Counted from the first letter of the stretch, positions 18,010-27,792 are shown. The stretch: 64,000 nucleotides of DNA from Zavarzinella sp. (GCA_041399155.1 JAWKTI010000001.1:2232001-2296000), one strand, 5' to 3'. Program-made: numbers and translations. Notes: generated by a model from the sequence alone, not told the origin.

Positions 18010-18191
18010 GTTCAAATCATTGAATCGGAAAAAAGTTATTGCTGTGTCTTCCGTCAGGTCAGCAATGTCGAATAAAACTAGTCTACGCTTAAGATCGAGT
18101 GGGCGAAACGAGCCAATCTGGGACAGCCCTGATGCTTCGGGGATTGCCTGCTGCTATTTGAATAGATTGCCCACACAAATGCAACATTAAT

Positions 18192-20492
18192 CTATGGTTT
18201 TGCAGAAAATTGTCGATCCAACCAGTCTGCAACTGCTTTCTCATTCGATTCCTGGGCACGGATTTCTGTTCGGCTTACTTTTTTACCCGCAATTTGCTGC
18301 TGCAGTTTTTTGATTTCGCTGTCAGTCAACACCACATTATGACCATCAAGCGGGCGTTCCATTCGCAATGAAATCTTCTCAGGCCAGTTATTCAGGCGAT
18401 AATTCAGAACATCCCATTGCCCTGCACCAGGCACAGCCATGCTGAATGGTAACTGGATCGAATTCGTGTTGAGTGGGGCATCAAAACCAAGAACTCCCCC
18501 ACGAGCAAGTACCGCGCGAACGTTGGTGAGTTTGTCTGCCAACAACATTGCCATTGCAGCACCATCGGGACTGCCGATGGTGGGCTCTTTCGCGATTGCA
18601 TAAGGAGCCACCGCAGCTTTGGCAGATTCATTGGCTGGTTGGGTCGACTCCCCAAAGATCGCCCAGGGCAACTTGCTGCCGACCAGCTCTTCTTTAGTCC
18701 GCAACCACTGGTGCAGTGCGGCAGCCTGGTTCATCCGCATGCCAAAGATCGTTTCACCAAACATCAGTTCGGTGGCACCGCGGCCGGTGAGGGTACTGGA
18801 ACGGCCCAAACTGGTGCCGGTGGTGCTTTCCCCAGCGTGCAGCAGATCGGGCACTACCAAAATGAGTTGTTTACGGATGCATTCCTCGATCAGTGGGGCG
18901 TTTTTCGTCACAAATGCTTCTTTTCCGGTGCCACAAAGACAGTACACGACGCCGTTAGCGGCTCCCTTCGGCTGAAAAATGACCACAGGAGTGGTAGTAA
19001 CGTCGCGAAAATCCACTTCAAGTCTGATCAGCTTGCCACCAGAAATTGGCGTTTCTGAAGTTTTCACACTACCCACCTCAAACGGTGTGGGAGAACGAAA
19101 CACCAAGTTTGACACAAAATGTGCTAGCTGATCATTTCTTAAAAAACTCTCAGATCTTGCAATTTTTTCTTGCTTGAGTATTTCGAGAAAACTGGCAGGT
19201 TTTAATTTTTGGCGGGCCTCCTCTGTCCAGCAGAGCAGATCTTTCGATTCAAGCCGATCCTGCACTTCAACTGCATTAATCTGGAACCAGGCATTTAATT
19301 TGGGAAGCAGCATTTTGCGGTGCACCGCACCAATGTTGTTGCAGTGGGTCGATTCCGGGGCGGAGCCACGCACCGAACCACTGCCATGAACCGCTGAGAT
19401 GTTGTCTGGTTGTTCATACCACTGCCAGATTTTGCCAAAGCGGTGCCAGACCGGGTCGTTTTCTGCCGACCAGGCAAATTCGTGGGCATAACCCAGATAA
19501 CGTGGGGCAACGCTCCCCACGATAACCCACGGCAAAAAGCCATCTTTGGCAGAAAAAGCGATGTTTCGTGTGGATTCCCAACTACCGCCCCCCATGAAAT
19601 TGAACGTCTGCACCGCATTTTTGGGCAGAGGATAGGGCGTTTCTGGTTGTGGCCCGCCAAAATTGAACGGCACCACGCAGGTAATTCGTGGGTCGAGTGC
19701 GGCGGTAACAGCAACCGGGTCGCCCCCACCTGCCACCGAACCAAGCAACGCAATACGTTTTGGGTCACATTCGTATTTTGTCAGTAACAGGTCGGTGCCT
19801 CGCATCATATCCCAAGCCATCCAGCCAATCAGGGTATCACCCAGCAGGCTCAGACGGTATCCCGTGTCATACCGAAAGTAATAATCCTGTCGTGACGACC
19901 GAAATTCCTGTGGGTAATCCTCCGGCCTGGTGAAAGGATGCGTTCGACGTTCTCCATGGCCCAGTTGATCGGGAATCAGTACGCAGCACCCTGCCCTGGC
20001 CCACAGCACACCCATATCCTGTAATTCGCTTTGCGTTTTAGGATTATGGTGACTGTGGCAAATTTGTATCCCGGGCGAATTTTTCTGTAACTTTTTTGGG
20101 CGGTACAGATTCGCACTGACCCAGAAGTTTTCCCGAGTTTGAAAAAGCAAATTTTCCACCACGTGGGAACCACGATCGATGGTTTTTGTTATTTCCATGC
20201 GAAGTGGCACCGGATTTTCTGGAAAATAGCCCAGCTTCGCCTTCAATGCCGCAATTTTACCGTCACGAAACTTCTCCCATGTGGGCAGATCTTTCAGTGC
20301 GTTCCATTCAGCAGTGGATCGCTGATTCGCTGCTTCTTTAAGCTTGCGAAAGCGGTCGCTGGTTTGTTCCTGAATCAACTTTTTGCTGGCACTGCTCCCC
20401 TGGATCAACTCCCACGCCTGGGGAGAAAAGTCTGCCGCTTGAATGGTGAGTGCCGATAAGCCAATTTGCAGTGCCACAAAAAGTTTGAACAT
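18192..20492 (-). CDS. Secreted two-domain alpha/beta hydrolase (acetyl-xylan-esterase-like)
   Basis: The 766-aa protein has a signal peptide (MFKLFVALQIGLSALTIQAA) and two alpha/beta-hydrolase-like halves, resembling the planctomycete proteins annotated as acetylxylan esterase or prolyl oligopeptidase-like. The first half has VSANLYRPK, CVLIPDQLGHGERR and the elbow region RIALLGSVAGGGDP. The expected GxSxGG appears as GSVAGGG, so the nucleophile is displaced or lost. The second half has LILVVPDLLHAGES and GFDAPLNTNSIQLPFS. It probably acts outside the cytoplasm on polysaccharide esters. It is followed upstream, on the same strand, by the ThuA gene, also secreted; the pair may be transcribed together. 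Substrate is inferred only from family resemblance. Confidence 0.75.
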   Translation of the reverse strand: MFKLFVALQIGLSALTIQAADFSPQAWELIQGSSASKKLIQEQTSDRFRKLKEAANQRSTAEWNALKDLPTWEKFRDGKIAALKAKLGYFPENPVPLRMEITKTIDRGSHVVENLLFQTRENFWVSANLYRPKKLQKNSPGIQICHSHHNPKTQSELQDMGVLWARAGCCVLIPDQLGHGERRTHPFTRPEDYPQEFRSSRQDYYFRYDTGYRLSLLGDTLIGWMAWDMMRGTDLLLTKYECDPKRIALLGSVAGGGDPVAVTAALDPRITCVVPFNFGGPQPETPYPLPKNAVQTFNFMGGGSWESTRNIAFSAKDGFLPWVIVGSVAPRYLGYAHEFAWSAENDPVWHRFGKIWQWYEQPDNISAVHGSGSVRGSAPESTHCNNIGAVHRKMLLPKLNAWFQINAVEVQDRLESKDLLCWTEEARQKLKPASFLEILKQEKIARSESFLRNDQLAHFVSNLVFRSPTPFEVGSVKTSETPISGGKLIRLEVDFRDVTTTPVVIFQPKGAANGVVYCLCGTGKEAFVTKNAPLIEECIRKQLILVVPDLLHAGESTTGTSLGRSSTLTGRGATELMFGETIFGMRMNQAAALHQWLRTKEELVGSKLPWAIFGESTQPANESAKAAVAPYAIAKEPTIGSPDGAAMAMLLADKLTNVRAVLARGGVLGFDAPLNTNSIQLPFSMAVPGAGQWDVLNYRLNNWPEKISLRMERPLDGHNVVLTDSEIKKLQQQIAGKKVSRTEIRAQESNEKAVADWLDRQFSAKP

Positions 20493-20513
20493 GGTGAAAG
20501 CTCGGAGAGATTA

Positions 20514-20601
20514 TCGCAATATTAAAATATCGTTAGATGAAAATGAAGCAGAAACTGCGATATTGCAAAATTACTATAAAATGATGTTGCAATATTGCTA
20601 T
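20514..20601. repeat. Cluster of GC(A/G)ATATTGC motifs
   Basis: Between the hydrolase and ThuA genes the motifs GCAATATTAAAATATCG, GCGATATTGC and GCAATATTGC occur within 90 bases. GCAATATTGC is a perfect palindrome, and the last two are direct repeats 31 bases apart. The same motif family is seen near 3491-3570 and 11799-11820. Confidence 0.55.
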
Positions 20602-21605
20602 TTAATCATCAAGTCGGCAGGTTTCACATTTGGGACAAACTTGTTGTTGCCAAACGGTGTGGCTTTGAATTCACCCACGATTGATACATTCAGGTCTGGC
20701 TTAATTGTTTCGTCCATTCCCAACGACCAGAATGTGGCGTTCACCAACAAACGTCGCAAGCCAACGCTCAGTAAATCTTCCGACGCACCCATGGTGGTGG
20801 TGAAGACTTTCCCTTTCTTGCCAGGCACCACTTCATAGGATTTGGTCCAGGCAATTGGCATCATGGGTGAATTTTTCGGTCCATCCACCGCAGGATCGGT
20901 AATTTTCATTCCGGTTAATACCTGCCCGAGCACCAGTGGGGTGCTGTCTCCTGGCAGTGGCAGATTTACACGATAGACATCGGTGGGGCCAAAAATTTCC
21001 TCACCTTTCACCCCACGCAGGATGGGGTGGTCTTTCTGCTCAGCCACCAGAACACCTTTAGTGGCTTCTCGCCCATGGTTGCCATGGTGCGCCACCCAGG
21101 TTTCTCCGAGAATTGCTTTACCGAAACCACCTTCCCAGCCTTTTGCTTTCGATTGCCAGTGAAAGTTCGCAAATTCCTTACTGGGTGTATTAAAGGCGTG
21201 TGTGGCCGTTCGCAAGCCAATGATCGGCTTTCCAGTTTTCAGATAATCATCGAAGTACTTTAACTGATCATCCGGCAATCTGCGGAAGCGGGTGAACAGA
21301 ATCATTAGATCGGCTTTTTCCAATTGGGAAAGTCCCGGAATATTGTTCGTCACATTGGGGTTAATCGTGTTCGTCTTCGGATCAATCGCGTAAAGAACCA
21401 CGCAATCAAAGCCGTGGTGCTGTGACAGAATCTTAGCCAGTTGGGTCAGCACTTCTTCGGAGCGATATTCTTCATCACCACTGACAAGTACCACTTTTTT
21501 CCCTTTCCCTGGGCCTTCTTTGCCAGGGAATGTCGCCCACAATGCCTCATCAGCAAACGAAGACGATGTGAAAACGAACGCACAAACCAGTATCAGCCGT
21601 TGCAT
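20598..21605 (-). CDS. Secreted ThuA-domain protein
   Basis: The 335-aa product begins with a signal peptide (MQRLILVCAFVFTSSSFA). It continues with a ThuA-like class-I-amidotransferase fold: KKVVLVSGDEEYRSEE, ADLMILFTRFRRLPDDQLKYFDDYL and KPIIGLRTATHAF. In planctomycetes such proteins are abundant and are associated with breakdown of sugars or polysaccharides; the biochemical function is not settled. A strong GAGAGG ribosome site precedes the ATG. It is upstream of the secreted hydrolase on the same strand. Confidence 0.85.
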   Translation of the reverse strand: MQRLILVCAFVFTSSSFADEALWATFPGKEGPGKGKKVVLVSGDEEYRSEEVLTQLAKILSQHHGFDCVVLYAIDPKTNTINPNVTNNIPGLSQLEKADLMILFTRFRRLPDDQLKYFDDYLKTGKPIIGLRTATHAFNTPSKEFANFHWQSKAKGWEGGFGKAILGETWVAHHGNHGREATKGVLVAEQKDHPILRGVKGEEIFGPTDVYRVNLPLPGDSTPLVLGQVLTGMKITDPAVDGPKNSPMMPIAWTKSYEVVPGKKGKVFTTTMGASEDLLSVGLRRLLVNATFWSLGMDETIKPDLNVSIVGEFKATPFGNNKFVPNVKPADLMIK

Positions 21606-21793
21606 GGAAAGGAACCTCTCAAAAAGTACAGTTTAACCAAAGGCTTCAGACAGAATCCAGCAAATTTTTCTGTCTTTCAGGCATTTCTGGTTTTGTTGGC
21701 AAATCGAGAAGCCTAACGAACAACTATTGTGGGCGATTACCTGCACCATGCACGTAAAATGATCTGATCGAAATTGCCTGGAAGAAAATAACG

Positions 21794-22831
21794 ATGTTCC
21801 CACCTAAGCGAATTGCGACCAATCTGATTACTGGCTTTTTGGGTGTCGGAAAAACCACCACCATTTTGCAACTGATGGCCCAACGGCCTGAAAACGAACA
21901 GTGGGCAGTGATTGTTAATGAATATGGTGATATTGGCATTGATGGTGCCATCCTGGAGAGTGCCGGCGAACAGATCGAGGTGCGGGAAATCACAGGTGGT
22001 TGTGTCTGTTGCACTTCAGCGGTCTATTTTCAATTTGCGTTGGTTCAACTATTGGAAAAACAACGCTTTGATCGACTGATCATTGAAACCTCGGGTATCG
22101 TTCATCCTGCCCAATTGCTGAAGGAATTAGCCAAACCTGTATTTCTGGATCGCCTGAATCTGCAAGCAGTTGTGGGAATTATCTCGCCCCACGACTGGCT
22201 GAACGCCGAAATGCGCTCAACTCCACTCTTTCAGGAAGCAATTGCCATTGCCGATGTGCTGGTGCTTAACCGTGCCGATGAGGTGGCTGCGAATGTGGCG
22301 CAAGATTTTCGCACATGGGCATCGCAGCTACCCCAGCCACCAATACAGACGGTGGTGGTACAACATGGTCAGATCGATGCATATATTCTGAATATCCCCC
22401 ACCGAAACATGGGGGGAATTCTCTCAGAAAATACACAGGCCAGCCAGGAATCGGCCCCTGCAACGAAACAGCCCTTGCTGATTTCCACCCCAAGTCCCGG
22501 TTTCCCGATTCGCAAAACAGCCCGCACGCCAGGTGGGCATTCGTGTGGCTGGATCTTTTCCGTGCATGATCGATTTTGTGAAGAAAAACTAATGAATTTT
22601 GTCACATCTTTGGTGCGGCACCACCTGGGGATTCCATCTGGTATTCGCTTGAAAGGTTACTTTCATCTGGAAAATGGCTGGATCCAGTTGCAATTTGCTC
22701 AGGAAAGGCTCATCAGCATCCCTGCAGCACCCCGAAGCGACAGCAGATTAGAAATTTTACTTGTAGGCGCCCCACCCGACTGCAAGTGGGTGGAAGAACA
22801 ATTTCTGAAGTGCTTACTGAGTAAAGTTTGA
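21794..22831 (+). CDS. CobW/COG0523-family GTP-binding metallochaperone
   Basis: The 345-aa protein has the P-loop GFLGVGKTTTILQLM, the Walker B region VIVNEYGDIGIDG, the family's metal-binding motif GGCVCC (CxCC) and the G4-like VLNRADE, followed by a CobW C-terminal domain (GGHSCGWIF). COG0523 GTPases deliver zinc, cobalt or iron to target enzymes using GTP. It is shorter in the loop between the domains than ZigA/YeiR types. It is divergent from the neighbouring ThuA gene, and no zinc-regulated Zur box was recognised upstream. Which metal it handles cannot be told from sequence. Confidence 0.88.
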   Translation: MFPPKRIATNLITGFLGVGKTTTILQLMAQRPENEQWAVIVNEYGDIGIDGAILESAGEQIEVREITGGCVCCTSAVYFQFALVQLLEKQRFDRLIIETSGIVHPAQLLKELAKPVFLDRLNLQAVVGIISPHDWLNAEMRSTPLFQEAIAIADVLVLNRADEVAANVAQDFRTWASQLPQPPIQTVVVQHGQIDAYILNIPHRNMGGILSENTQASQESAPATKQPLLISTPSPGFPIRKTARTPGGHSCGWIFSVHDRFCEEKLMNFVTSLVRHHLGIPSGIRLKGYFHLENGWIQLQFAQERLISIPAAPRSDSRLEILLVGAPPDCKWVEEQFLKCLLSKV

Positions 22832-22889
22832 AAACTACTATCTTGGGCGAGCCACAGGCTAAAACTTTCGCGGAACCGAAGACCTACAA

Positions 22890-23894
22890 TCACTCTGGCA
22901 GCATATCGGCGATGGCGCTACGTTCTTCCAGAAGTTCTTTCAATGTTGCCTGGAACTTTTCCTGCCCATAAGTGTCCAGGTGCAGGTCGGGCACAATCGT
23001 CAGATTCCCCTTTCCATCACTTCGCACAGGATATCCAAAGACAATCCCCTTCGGAATGCCATATTCGCCATTGGAAACCAGTGCTGCACTCGTCCAGTCC
23101 CCTTCTGGGGTGGGCTTCAGCAGTGCCTTCACATGGTCGAGCGCACCATTCGCTGCCGAAAATGCACTGGAAAGTCCCCGCTTGGCAATCACTGCTTTGC
23201 CACGTTCCTGGCATTGTGGCACAAACGTTTCTTCAAACCACGCACGATCGGGAATTACCGTAGTGGCTGGTTTCCCACCAATTTTGGCATTGGTAAAATC
23301 AGGAAACTGGGTATTCGAATGGTTTCCCCAGATGGTCATGCAGGTAACATCTTCATTTGCAACACCTGCTTTAATCGCTAATGCTCCCACAGCACGGTTG
23401 TGATCGAGGCGGGTCATTGCTGCCCACCGATTTGCGGGGATTTCCTTACCGTTGCGGTAAGCGATGAGGCAGTTAGTATTGCAGGGGTTGCCCACAATCA
23501 GAATACGCACATCCGATGCGGCGTTTGCTGCCAGACTGCGGCCCTGCTTCTGGAAAATTTCGGCATTTTTCATCAGCAGATCTTTGCGTTCCATGCCCGG
23601 CCCACGTGGGGCAGCGCCCACCAGCAGTGCGTAGTTACAATCCTTGAAAGCGACCGCTTCATCGTCTGTTACAATTACACTCTTCAAGGTGGGGAAGCCG
23701 CAATCTTCCAGTTCCATCGCACACCCTTCCAACATATCCATCGGCTTCGGGGTGATTGAGCGAGGAATTTCCAGCAACTGCAGAATTACTTTGGTATCCG
23801 GTCCAAAAATTTCACCCGAGGCCAATCGTGGCAACATGGTATAAGCCACTTGACCAGCTGCACCTGTCACTGCCACACGAACCACATTTGCCAT
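22890..23894 (-). CDS. mdh: Malate dehydrogenase
   Basis: This is an NAD-dependent malate dehydrogenase of the group related to cytosolic enzymes. It starts VRVAVTGAAGQVAYTMLPRL (Rossmann motif GAAGQV), continues LLEIP and LVGAAPRGPGMERKDLL (mobile loop), VGNPCNTNCLIA, and TRLDHNRAVGALA plus IWGNHSN with the catalytic Asp/His pair. At 334 aa the length is normal. GAGG lies ten bases before the ATG. It interconverts malate and oxaloacetate in the TCA cycle, is transcribed alone, and is convergent with the CobW gene. Confidence 0.95.
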   Translation of the reverse strand: MANVVRVAVTGAAGQVAYTMLPRLASGEIFGPDTKVILQLLEIPRSITPKPMDMLEGCAMELEDCGFPTLKSVIVTDDEAVAFKDCNYALLVGAAPRGPGMERKDLLMKNAEIFQKQGRSLAANAASDVRILIVGNPCNTNCLIAYRNGKEIPANRWAAMTRLDHNRAVGALAIKAGVANEDVTCMTIWGNHSNTQFPDFTNAKIGGKPATTVIPDRAWFEETFVPQCQERGKAVIAKRGLSSAFSAANGALDHVKALLKPTPEGDWTSAALVSNGEYGIPKGIVFGYPVRSDGKGNLTIVPDLHLDTYGQEKFQATLKELLEERSAIADMLPE

Positions 23895-24073
23895 CTTACT
23901 GCACCCTCAAATAAGTGTTGGAGGATCCTTCCAAATACATACTGCATTTTCATTCAATTACTTGTCATCATACAATTTGAAGAGCAAATGTGCGGTGGGA
24001 ACAGACGCTGTTCTGCTGAATGAGCGGAAAAAGTTCGGATTACCGCAATCAAACTAGCGAAAAAGGTCCCTTC

Positions 24074-24772
24074 ATGTGGCAGCGGCAACAGATTGCTCAG
24101 ATACCGTGCGACGTGCTCAATTACCCTGGGAACGGGCGTACCATCGTTTTTCTGGATGATCCCACAATTGAGCAACTGGTGCCAACCAGCCTTCAATGGC
24201 CTGCCACGTGGGCTGCAGGCACCAGTTGGGTGGTGCCAGATTTGGCCCATACCTGCTGGATCCCCGATTTGACAACCTCAGGCGGGGTAACCCTCGAAGA
24301 CCATTTCATTAATGAGTTTCTTTCAGAATTACAAACTTCTGTTACTTCATCAACGCAAGTACTTATCCTGTCGGGAGTTGGAATCGGTGGTCAGGCAGCG
24401 ATTCGGCTGAGCAATGCCCAGCCAACCAGACAGTTCGACACCTATACAATCAACCCGGCATTAGACCTTCATTTGTGGTATGGGCTGGAAACCACCCTGG
24501 ATGAACGTTACCCCAATCCGGAAGCAGTGCGACAAGCAAGCATGACAGTACAATTTCGAGTCCATGCCCGGTTACCGAAAATCTGGTTCTGCACCACCGA
24601 AGAAGAGTACTACCTAGTGAGTGCGACTCGTTTTTGCGAAAAATTGACCGCACTTGGCGTTCCGCACCACTGGGAACGGATTTCAGGCACCTTTGAGGAG
24701 AACTATTTTTTGGCTGTACAAAAAATGCTGGTCGTAATGGGTTCGCAGACCCGCCTCCCACTACAAACATGA
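24074..24772 (+). CDS. Degenerate esterase-like alpha/beta-hydrolase protein
   Basis: This 232-aa protein resembles the esterase D / S-formylglutathione hydrolase fold: GNGRTIVFLDDP, VLILSGVGIGGQAAIRLS and a C-terminal segment VPHHWERISGTFEENYFL. The nucleophile elbow, normally GxSxGG, reads GVGIGG, so the catalytic serine is absent. It may be a non-catalytic member or use another activity. The start is placed at ATG 24074, preceded by AAAGG; an in-frame ATG at 24020 would add 18 residues. It is followed by the aminotransferase gene with about 100 bases between. Confidence 0.65.
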   Translation: MWQRQQIAQIPCDVLNYPGNGRTIVFLDDPTIEQLVPTSLQWPATWAAGTSWVVPDLAHTCWIPDLTTSGGVTLEDHFINEFLSELQTSVTSSTQVLILSGVGIGGQAAIRLSNAQPTRQFDTYTINPALDLHLWYGLETTLDERYPNPEAVRQASMTVQFRVHARLPKIWFCTTEEEYYLVSATRFCEKLTALGVPHHWERISGTFEENYFLAVQKMLVVMGSQTRLPLQT

Positions 24773-24878
24773 AAACTCTTTCATAATCTGCCACTTCCAT
24801 CACCTTTCAACCAGTGGAAAACTCCTACAATGAGTGGTTTCTATAGGCAATGATTTTTAGCGCAGGACTCTCCAACGT

Positions 24879-26024
24879 ATGGCAAAAGCTCGACTATTTA
24901 CCCCCGGACCGACACCAGTACCGGAAGAAACACTACTCGAACTGGCAAAACCAGTGACCAACCACCGCACACCAGAGCAAAAAGAGGCCCTGGCTGCGGT
25001 AATTGAAGATTTGAAGTATGTCTTCCAAACCACCAACGATGTCATCGTTCTGACTTCCTCAGGCACGGGTGGGATGGAAGCAGCCGTTAGTAACGTGCTG
25101 TCACGCGGAAAAAAAGCGATTTTGTGCTCCGCAGGTCGCTGGGGCGAGCGTTGGAAAGGAATTTTGAAAGCATTTGGGGCAGAACTGGTGTTGGTAGAAG
25201 GTGCTTATGGCGAGGCCATCTCACCGGAACGACTTGCAGAAGCACTGAAAACCCATCCCGATACGGTGGCAGTTTACACCACGCTCAGTGAAACTTCGAC
25301 TGGCGTGGGGCATGATGTTGAAGGATATGGCAAGGTGGTGGCTGGCACCAGTGCATTGCTTTGTGTGGATGGCATCAGTGGCCTGGGTGCAATGGAATGC
25401 CGCACAGACGACTGGAAAATTGATATCTGTGTCAGTGGCTCTCAGAAAGCTTTAATGATGCCCCCTGGCCTGGCATATGTGTCGGTCAGTCCCAAAGCCT
25501 GGAACGTGATTGAGCAGAACAAAGAATCAACTACATTCTACTTTGATTTGAAGCGATATCGGGCAAAACTGGCCGATTTCGACACACCGTTTACCCCCGC
25601 GAACACCCTGATTAAAGCCCAGCGACGTAGTTTGCAGATGATCCGACAGGAAGGAATCGAAAAACTGTGGGCTCGCCATGAAAAAATGGCATTAGCCACC
25701 CGGGCTGCGGTTGCGGCAATGGGTTTGGAAAACTTTGCCCAACGACCGAACACCGCACTAACGGTGGTGAAAGTACCGGAAGGAATCGATGGCAGTGGCA
25801 CGCTGAAAAAACTCGAGAAAAAATACGGCTACAAACTGGCTGATGGTCAGGACAACATGAAAGGGACGATCTGGCGGATCTCCCACATGGGCTACACCGA
25901 TGCCTTTGATGTATTGGGAGCCTTATCCGCCCTGGAATTGATTTTGCTGGAACAAGGCTTTCCTTGCCAGCCCGGGGCCTCACTGGCCGCCTTTCAACAA
26001 TCGCTTGCCGCGAGTACTGTTTAG
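24879..26024 (+). CDS. Class V aminotransferase (serine-pyruvate / alanine-glyoxylate type)
   Basis: This is a PLP enzyme of 381 aa. FTPGPTPVPEETLLELAKPVTNHR is the family's N-terminal signature. TSSGTGGMEAAVSN binds phosphate, CVDGISGLGAMECRTDDWKID contains the PLP-binding Asp, and SGSQKALMMPPG contains the Schiff-base lysine. The C-terminal IWRISHMGYTDAFDVLGAL carries the substrate-binding arginine. These features fit the family that includes alanine-glyoxylate, serine-glyoxylate and purine-linked (PucG) aminotransferases. Donor and acceptor cannot be set from sequence. Its stop codon overlaps the convergent gene at 26021. Confidence 0.9.
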   Translation: MAKARLFTPGPTPVPEETLLELAKPVTNHRTPEQKEALAAVIEDLKYVFQTTNDVIVLTSSGTGGMEAAVSNVLSRGKKAILCSAGRWGERWKGILKAFGAELVLVEGAYGEAISPERLAEALKTHPDTVAVYTTLSETSTGVGHDVEGYGKVVAGTSALLCVDGISGLGAMECRTDDWKIDICVSGSQKALMMPPGLAYVSVSPKAWNVIEQNKESTTFYFDLKRYRAKLADFDTPFTPANTLIKAQRRSLQMIRQEGIEKLWARHEKMALATRAAVAAMGLENFAQRPNTALTVVKVPEGIDGSGTLKKLEKKYGYKLADGQDNMKGTIWRISHMGYTDAFDVLGALSALELILLEQGFPCQPGASLAAFQQSLAASTV

Positions 26025-26503
26025 CGTCTTGGATATGTACTCTGAATCAGGATCGCTAAACCCTCTGAGCCAGGTTCTTCACCTGTATTATCAAACAATT
26101 CCATCCGAATGATAGAAAAGCGTTGACGCAGTGAAGTTTCGTCTATTGTCACACCGGCATGTCTTAACGGAAGACAAAGTTCTTTCCCAACAGCGATAGC
26201 AGTCTCGACAAACATATCAGCTAACTCATACGGAAGAGTTGCGAACAAATACTTAAGGCGTATAGTATCCCATTTTCCCTCGTCAAAACCAAAAACCTCC
26301 TTTCCATTGAAAAGAATCTCTATTTCGACAACTGACGAATGTTGCCATGGTAGCACTCGTACCGGCCTATCAAGACTGACAACGTCATCGTGAAAAGTAA
26401 ATCCCAGCTTTCTAAAAATCGGCAGAAGCTCGGAAATTGGCCGAGCATCTGATACACATAGTTCTACTTCCTCTAATTCATGTAGATATTCGTAGTTCAC
26501 CAC
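26021..26503 (-). CDS. Hypothetical protein (160 aa)
   Basis: This is a small soluble protein with no recognised domain. It is acidic at the N-terminus (YLHELEEVELCVSDARPISELLP) and ends in a strand-rich part. The start is one of two adjacent GTG codons, with GAGGG upstream. It converges on the aminotransferase gene with a few bases of overlap. Base composition is more AT-rich than its neighbours. It could be an immunity-type protein, but no toxin is adjacent. Confidence 0.55.
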   Translation of the reverse strand: MVNYEYLHELEEVELCVSDARPISELLPIFRKLGFTFHDDVVSLDRPVRVLPWQHSSVVEIEILFNGKEVFGFDEGKWDTIRLKYLFATLPYELADMFVETAIAVGKELCLPLRHAGVTIDETSLRQRFSIIRMELFDNTGEEPGSEGLAILIQSTYPRR

Positions 26504-26572
26504 CTTATCCCTCTGTTAGGTTCAATTCCCTACACACGGCGGAAAGGATCTACTTCAGCGTGCTGCTAAAGG

Positions 26573-26935
26573 CTATCGATCTTCATAATTGCGTATTTTG
26601 CCACCAATCCAATTGATGCCGCGTTCACCGAATGCCGCACCGAAAATGACTGCAAGCAATACGATAACTCCTAAAATAAGGAATCTTGTCAACTTCGGTC
26701 CGACTGGGATTTTAGAGATAACTAACATCCCAATCAAAAACACCAGCAGCCCACTGCCAAAGCCATAAACTCCCCGTTCGATGACAAAATCAAGCAAGTT
26801 GAAGCACTTGGAATTGCCGTTGTTCCGCTTGGGAACGCGAATGGTATGTTCGCAGCCACAGCGAATCGTTTCACCGATGCGATCTTCACTGACCAGAAAA
26901 TTGCGGTGGCAGCACCAGCACTGAAAACGGATCAT
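26573..26935 (-). CDS. Small membrane protein with N-terminal zinc ribbon
   Basis: The 120-aa protein begins MIRFQCWCCHRNFLVSEDR and continues to IRCGCEHTIRVP, giving C-x2-C and C-x-C pairs as in a zinc-ribbon knuckle. It then has two hydrophobic helices (GSGLLVFLIGMLVI and FLILGVIVLLAVIFGAAF). Such zinc-ribbon plus membrane-helix proteins are common in planctomycetes. Function unknown. It lies upstream of the DUF1028 gene on the same strand and may share its transcript. Confidence 0.6.
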   Translation of the reverse strand: MIRFQCWCCHRNFLVSEDRIGETIRCGCEHTIRVPKRNNGNSKCFNLLDFVIERGVYGFGSGLLVFLIGMLVISKIPVGPKLTRFLILGVIVLLAVIFGAAFGERGINWIGGKIRNYEDR

Positions 26936-26971
26936 GGGGAATCCTGTGGTAACAAACTACATCATTATGGC

Positions 26972-27682
26972 TTATTTTGGTTTGCGAATCCGTTTGCCAA
27001 GAATTCGACTTAATTCCTGCACCGGTGATTCATGATCATCCACACGCAGATCGATGTACCGATCGTTGAAGCCTGCGTAGCCAGCTTTATCTTTGACAAC
27101 CAGAATTGCAGCTGATTGTTTCCCACGTTTATCCCCACCTGCTGCTTCCGCTGCTTCCAGTGCTGCCAGCAAACGCCAAGCAAACGCACCTTTGGTGGTT
27201 TCAAAAGCGGTTGCCATTTTGTTGACAACCTCTTCACCTGCCAGAATATTTCCTTGACAAGTATAGTTTTTGCCCGATTTCGCACCTGCCCAAGCCAGGC
27301 ATTTGTTGCCGGTAAAGTTGGCCACATTGCCTTTGGCATCGATAATCCCCACCTGGCGGATTTCGCGGCCTTCATCTTCAGCCAACAATGCCTTCAACGT
27401 CTCTTCGGCTGATTTCCCTTTAGCCAGCATTTCCAGTCCTTTGGGACCAAATGTTACATTCGCATAACTTTGGGTAGCAATCGCCCCCACGTCCGCTTTG
27501 GCAAATGGCACAACAGCTCCCACGGCAAGCACTTTGGAAGCAACTGCAACGCCCCATTCTTTGGTTTCTGGGTCCCACGCAACAATCGAAAAGGTATTTG
27601 CGGGCTCCTTGTAGACTTCCTGTGCCACCCCACCGTGGGCGAAAAGGGTGCCTGCCACAAACAAACATGAAAAAATTCTCAT
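26972..27682 (-). CDS. Secreted DUF1028 (Ntn-hydrolase-like) protein
   Basis: This 236-aa protein starts with a signal peptide (MRIFSCLFVAGTLFAHGGVA) and matches the DUF1028 pattern: NTFSIVAWDPETKEWGVAVAS, GAIATQSYANVTFGPKGL and QVGIIDAKGNVANFTGNKC. It ends with SAAILVVKDKAGYAGFNDR. The family has an Ntn-hydrolase-like fold, but its reaction is unknown. AGGTGGG before the ATG is a clear ribosome site. The end of the frame converges with no other gene. Confidence 0.88.
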   Translation of the reverse strand: MRIFSCLFVAGTLFAHGGVAQEVYKEPANTFSIVAWDPETKEWGVAVASKVLAVGAVVPFAKADVGAIATQSYANVTFGPKGLEMLAKGKSAEETLKALLAEDEGREIRQVGIIDAKGNVANFTGNKCLAWAGAKSGKNYTCQGNILAGEEVVNKMATAFETTKGAFAWRLLAALEAAEAAGGDKRGKQSAAILVVKDKAGYAGFNDRYIDLRVDDHESPVQELSRILGKRIRKPK

Positions 27683-27792
27683 TATCCCACCTGTTCTGTT
27701 TTCTCTGGAAACTTCCTACCAACATTGTTACCTGATGGTGCGTGCTGGTACAACATAGAATGAGATAGTATTTTGGCTTCAGGTGGGTGCTG

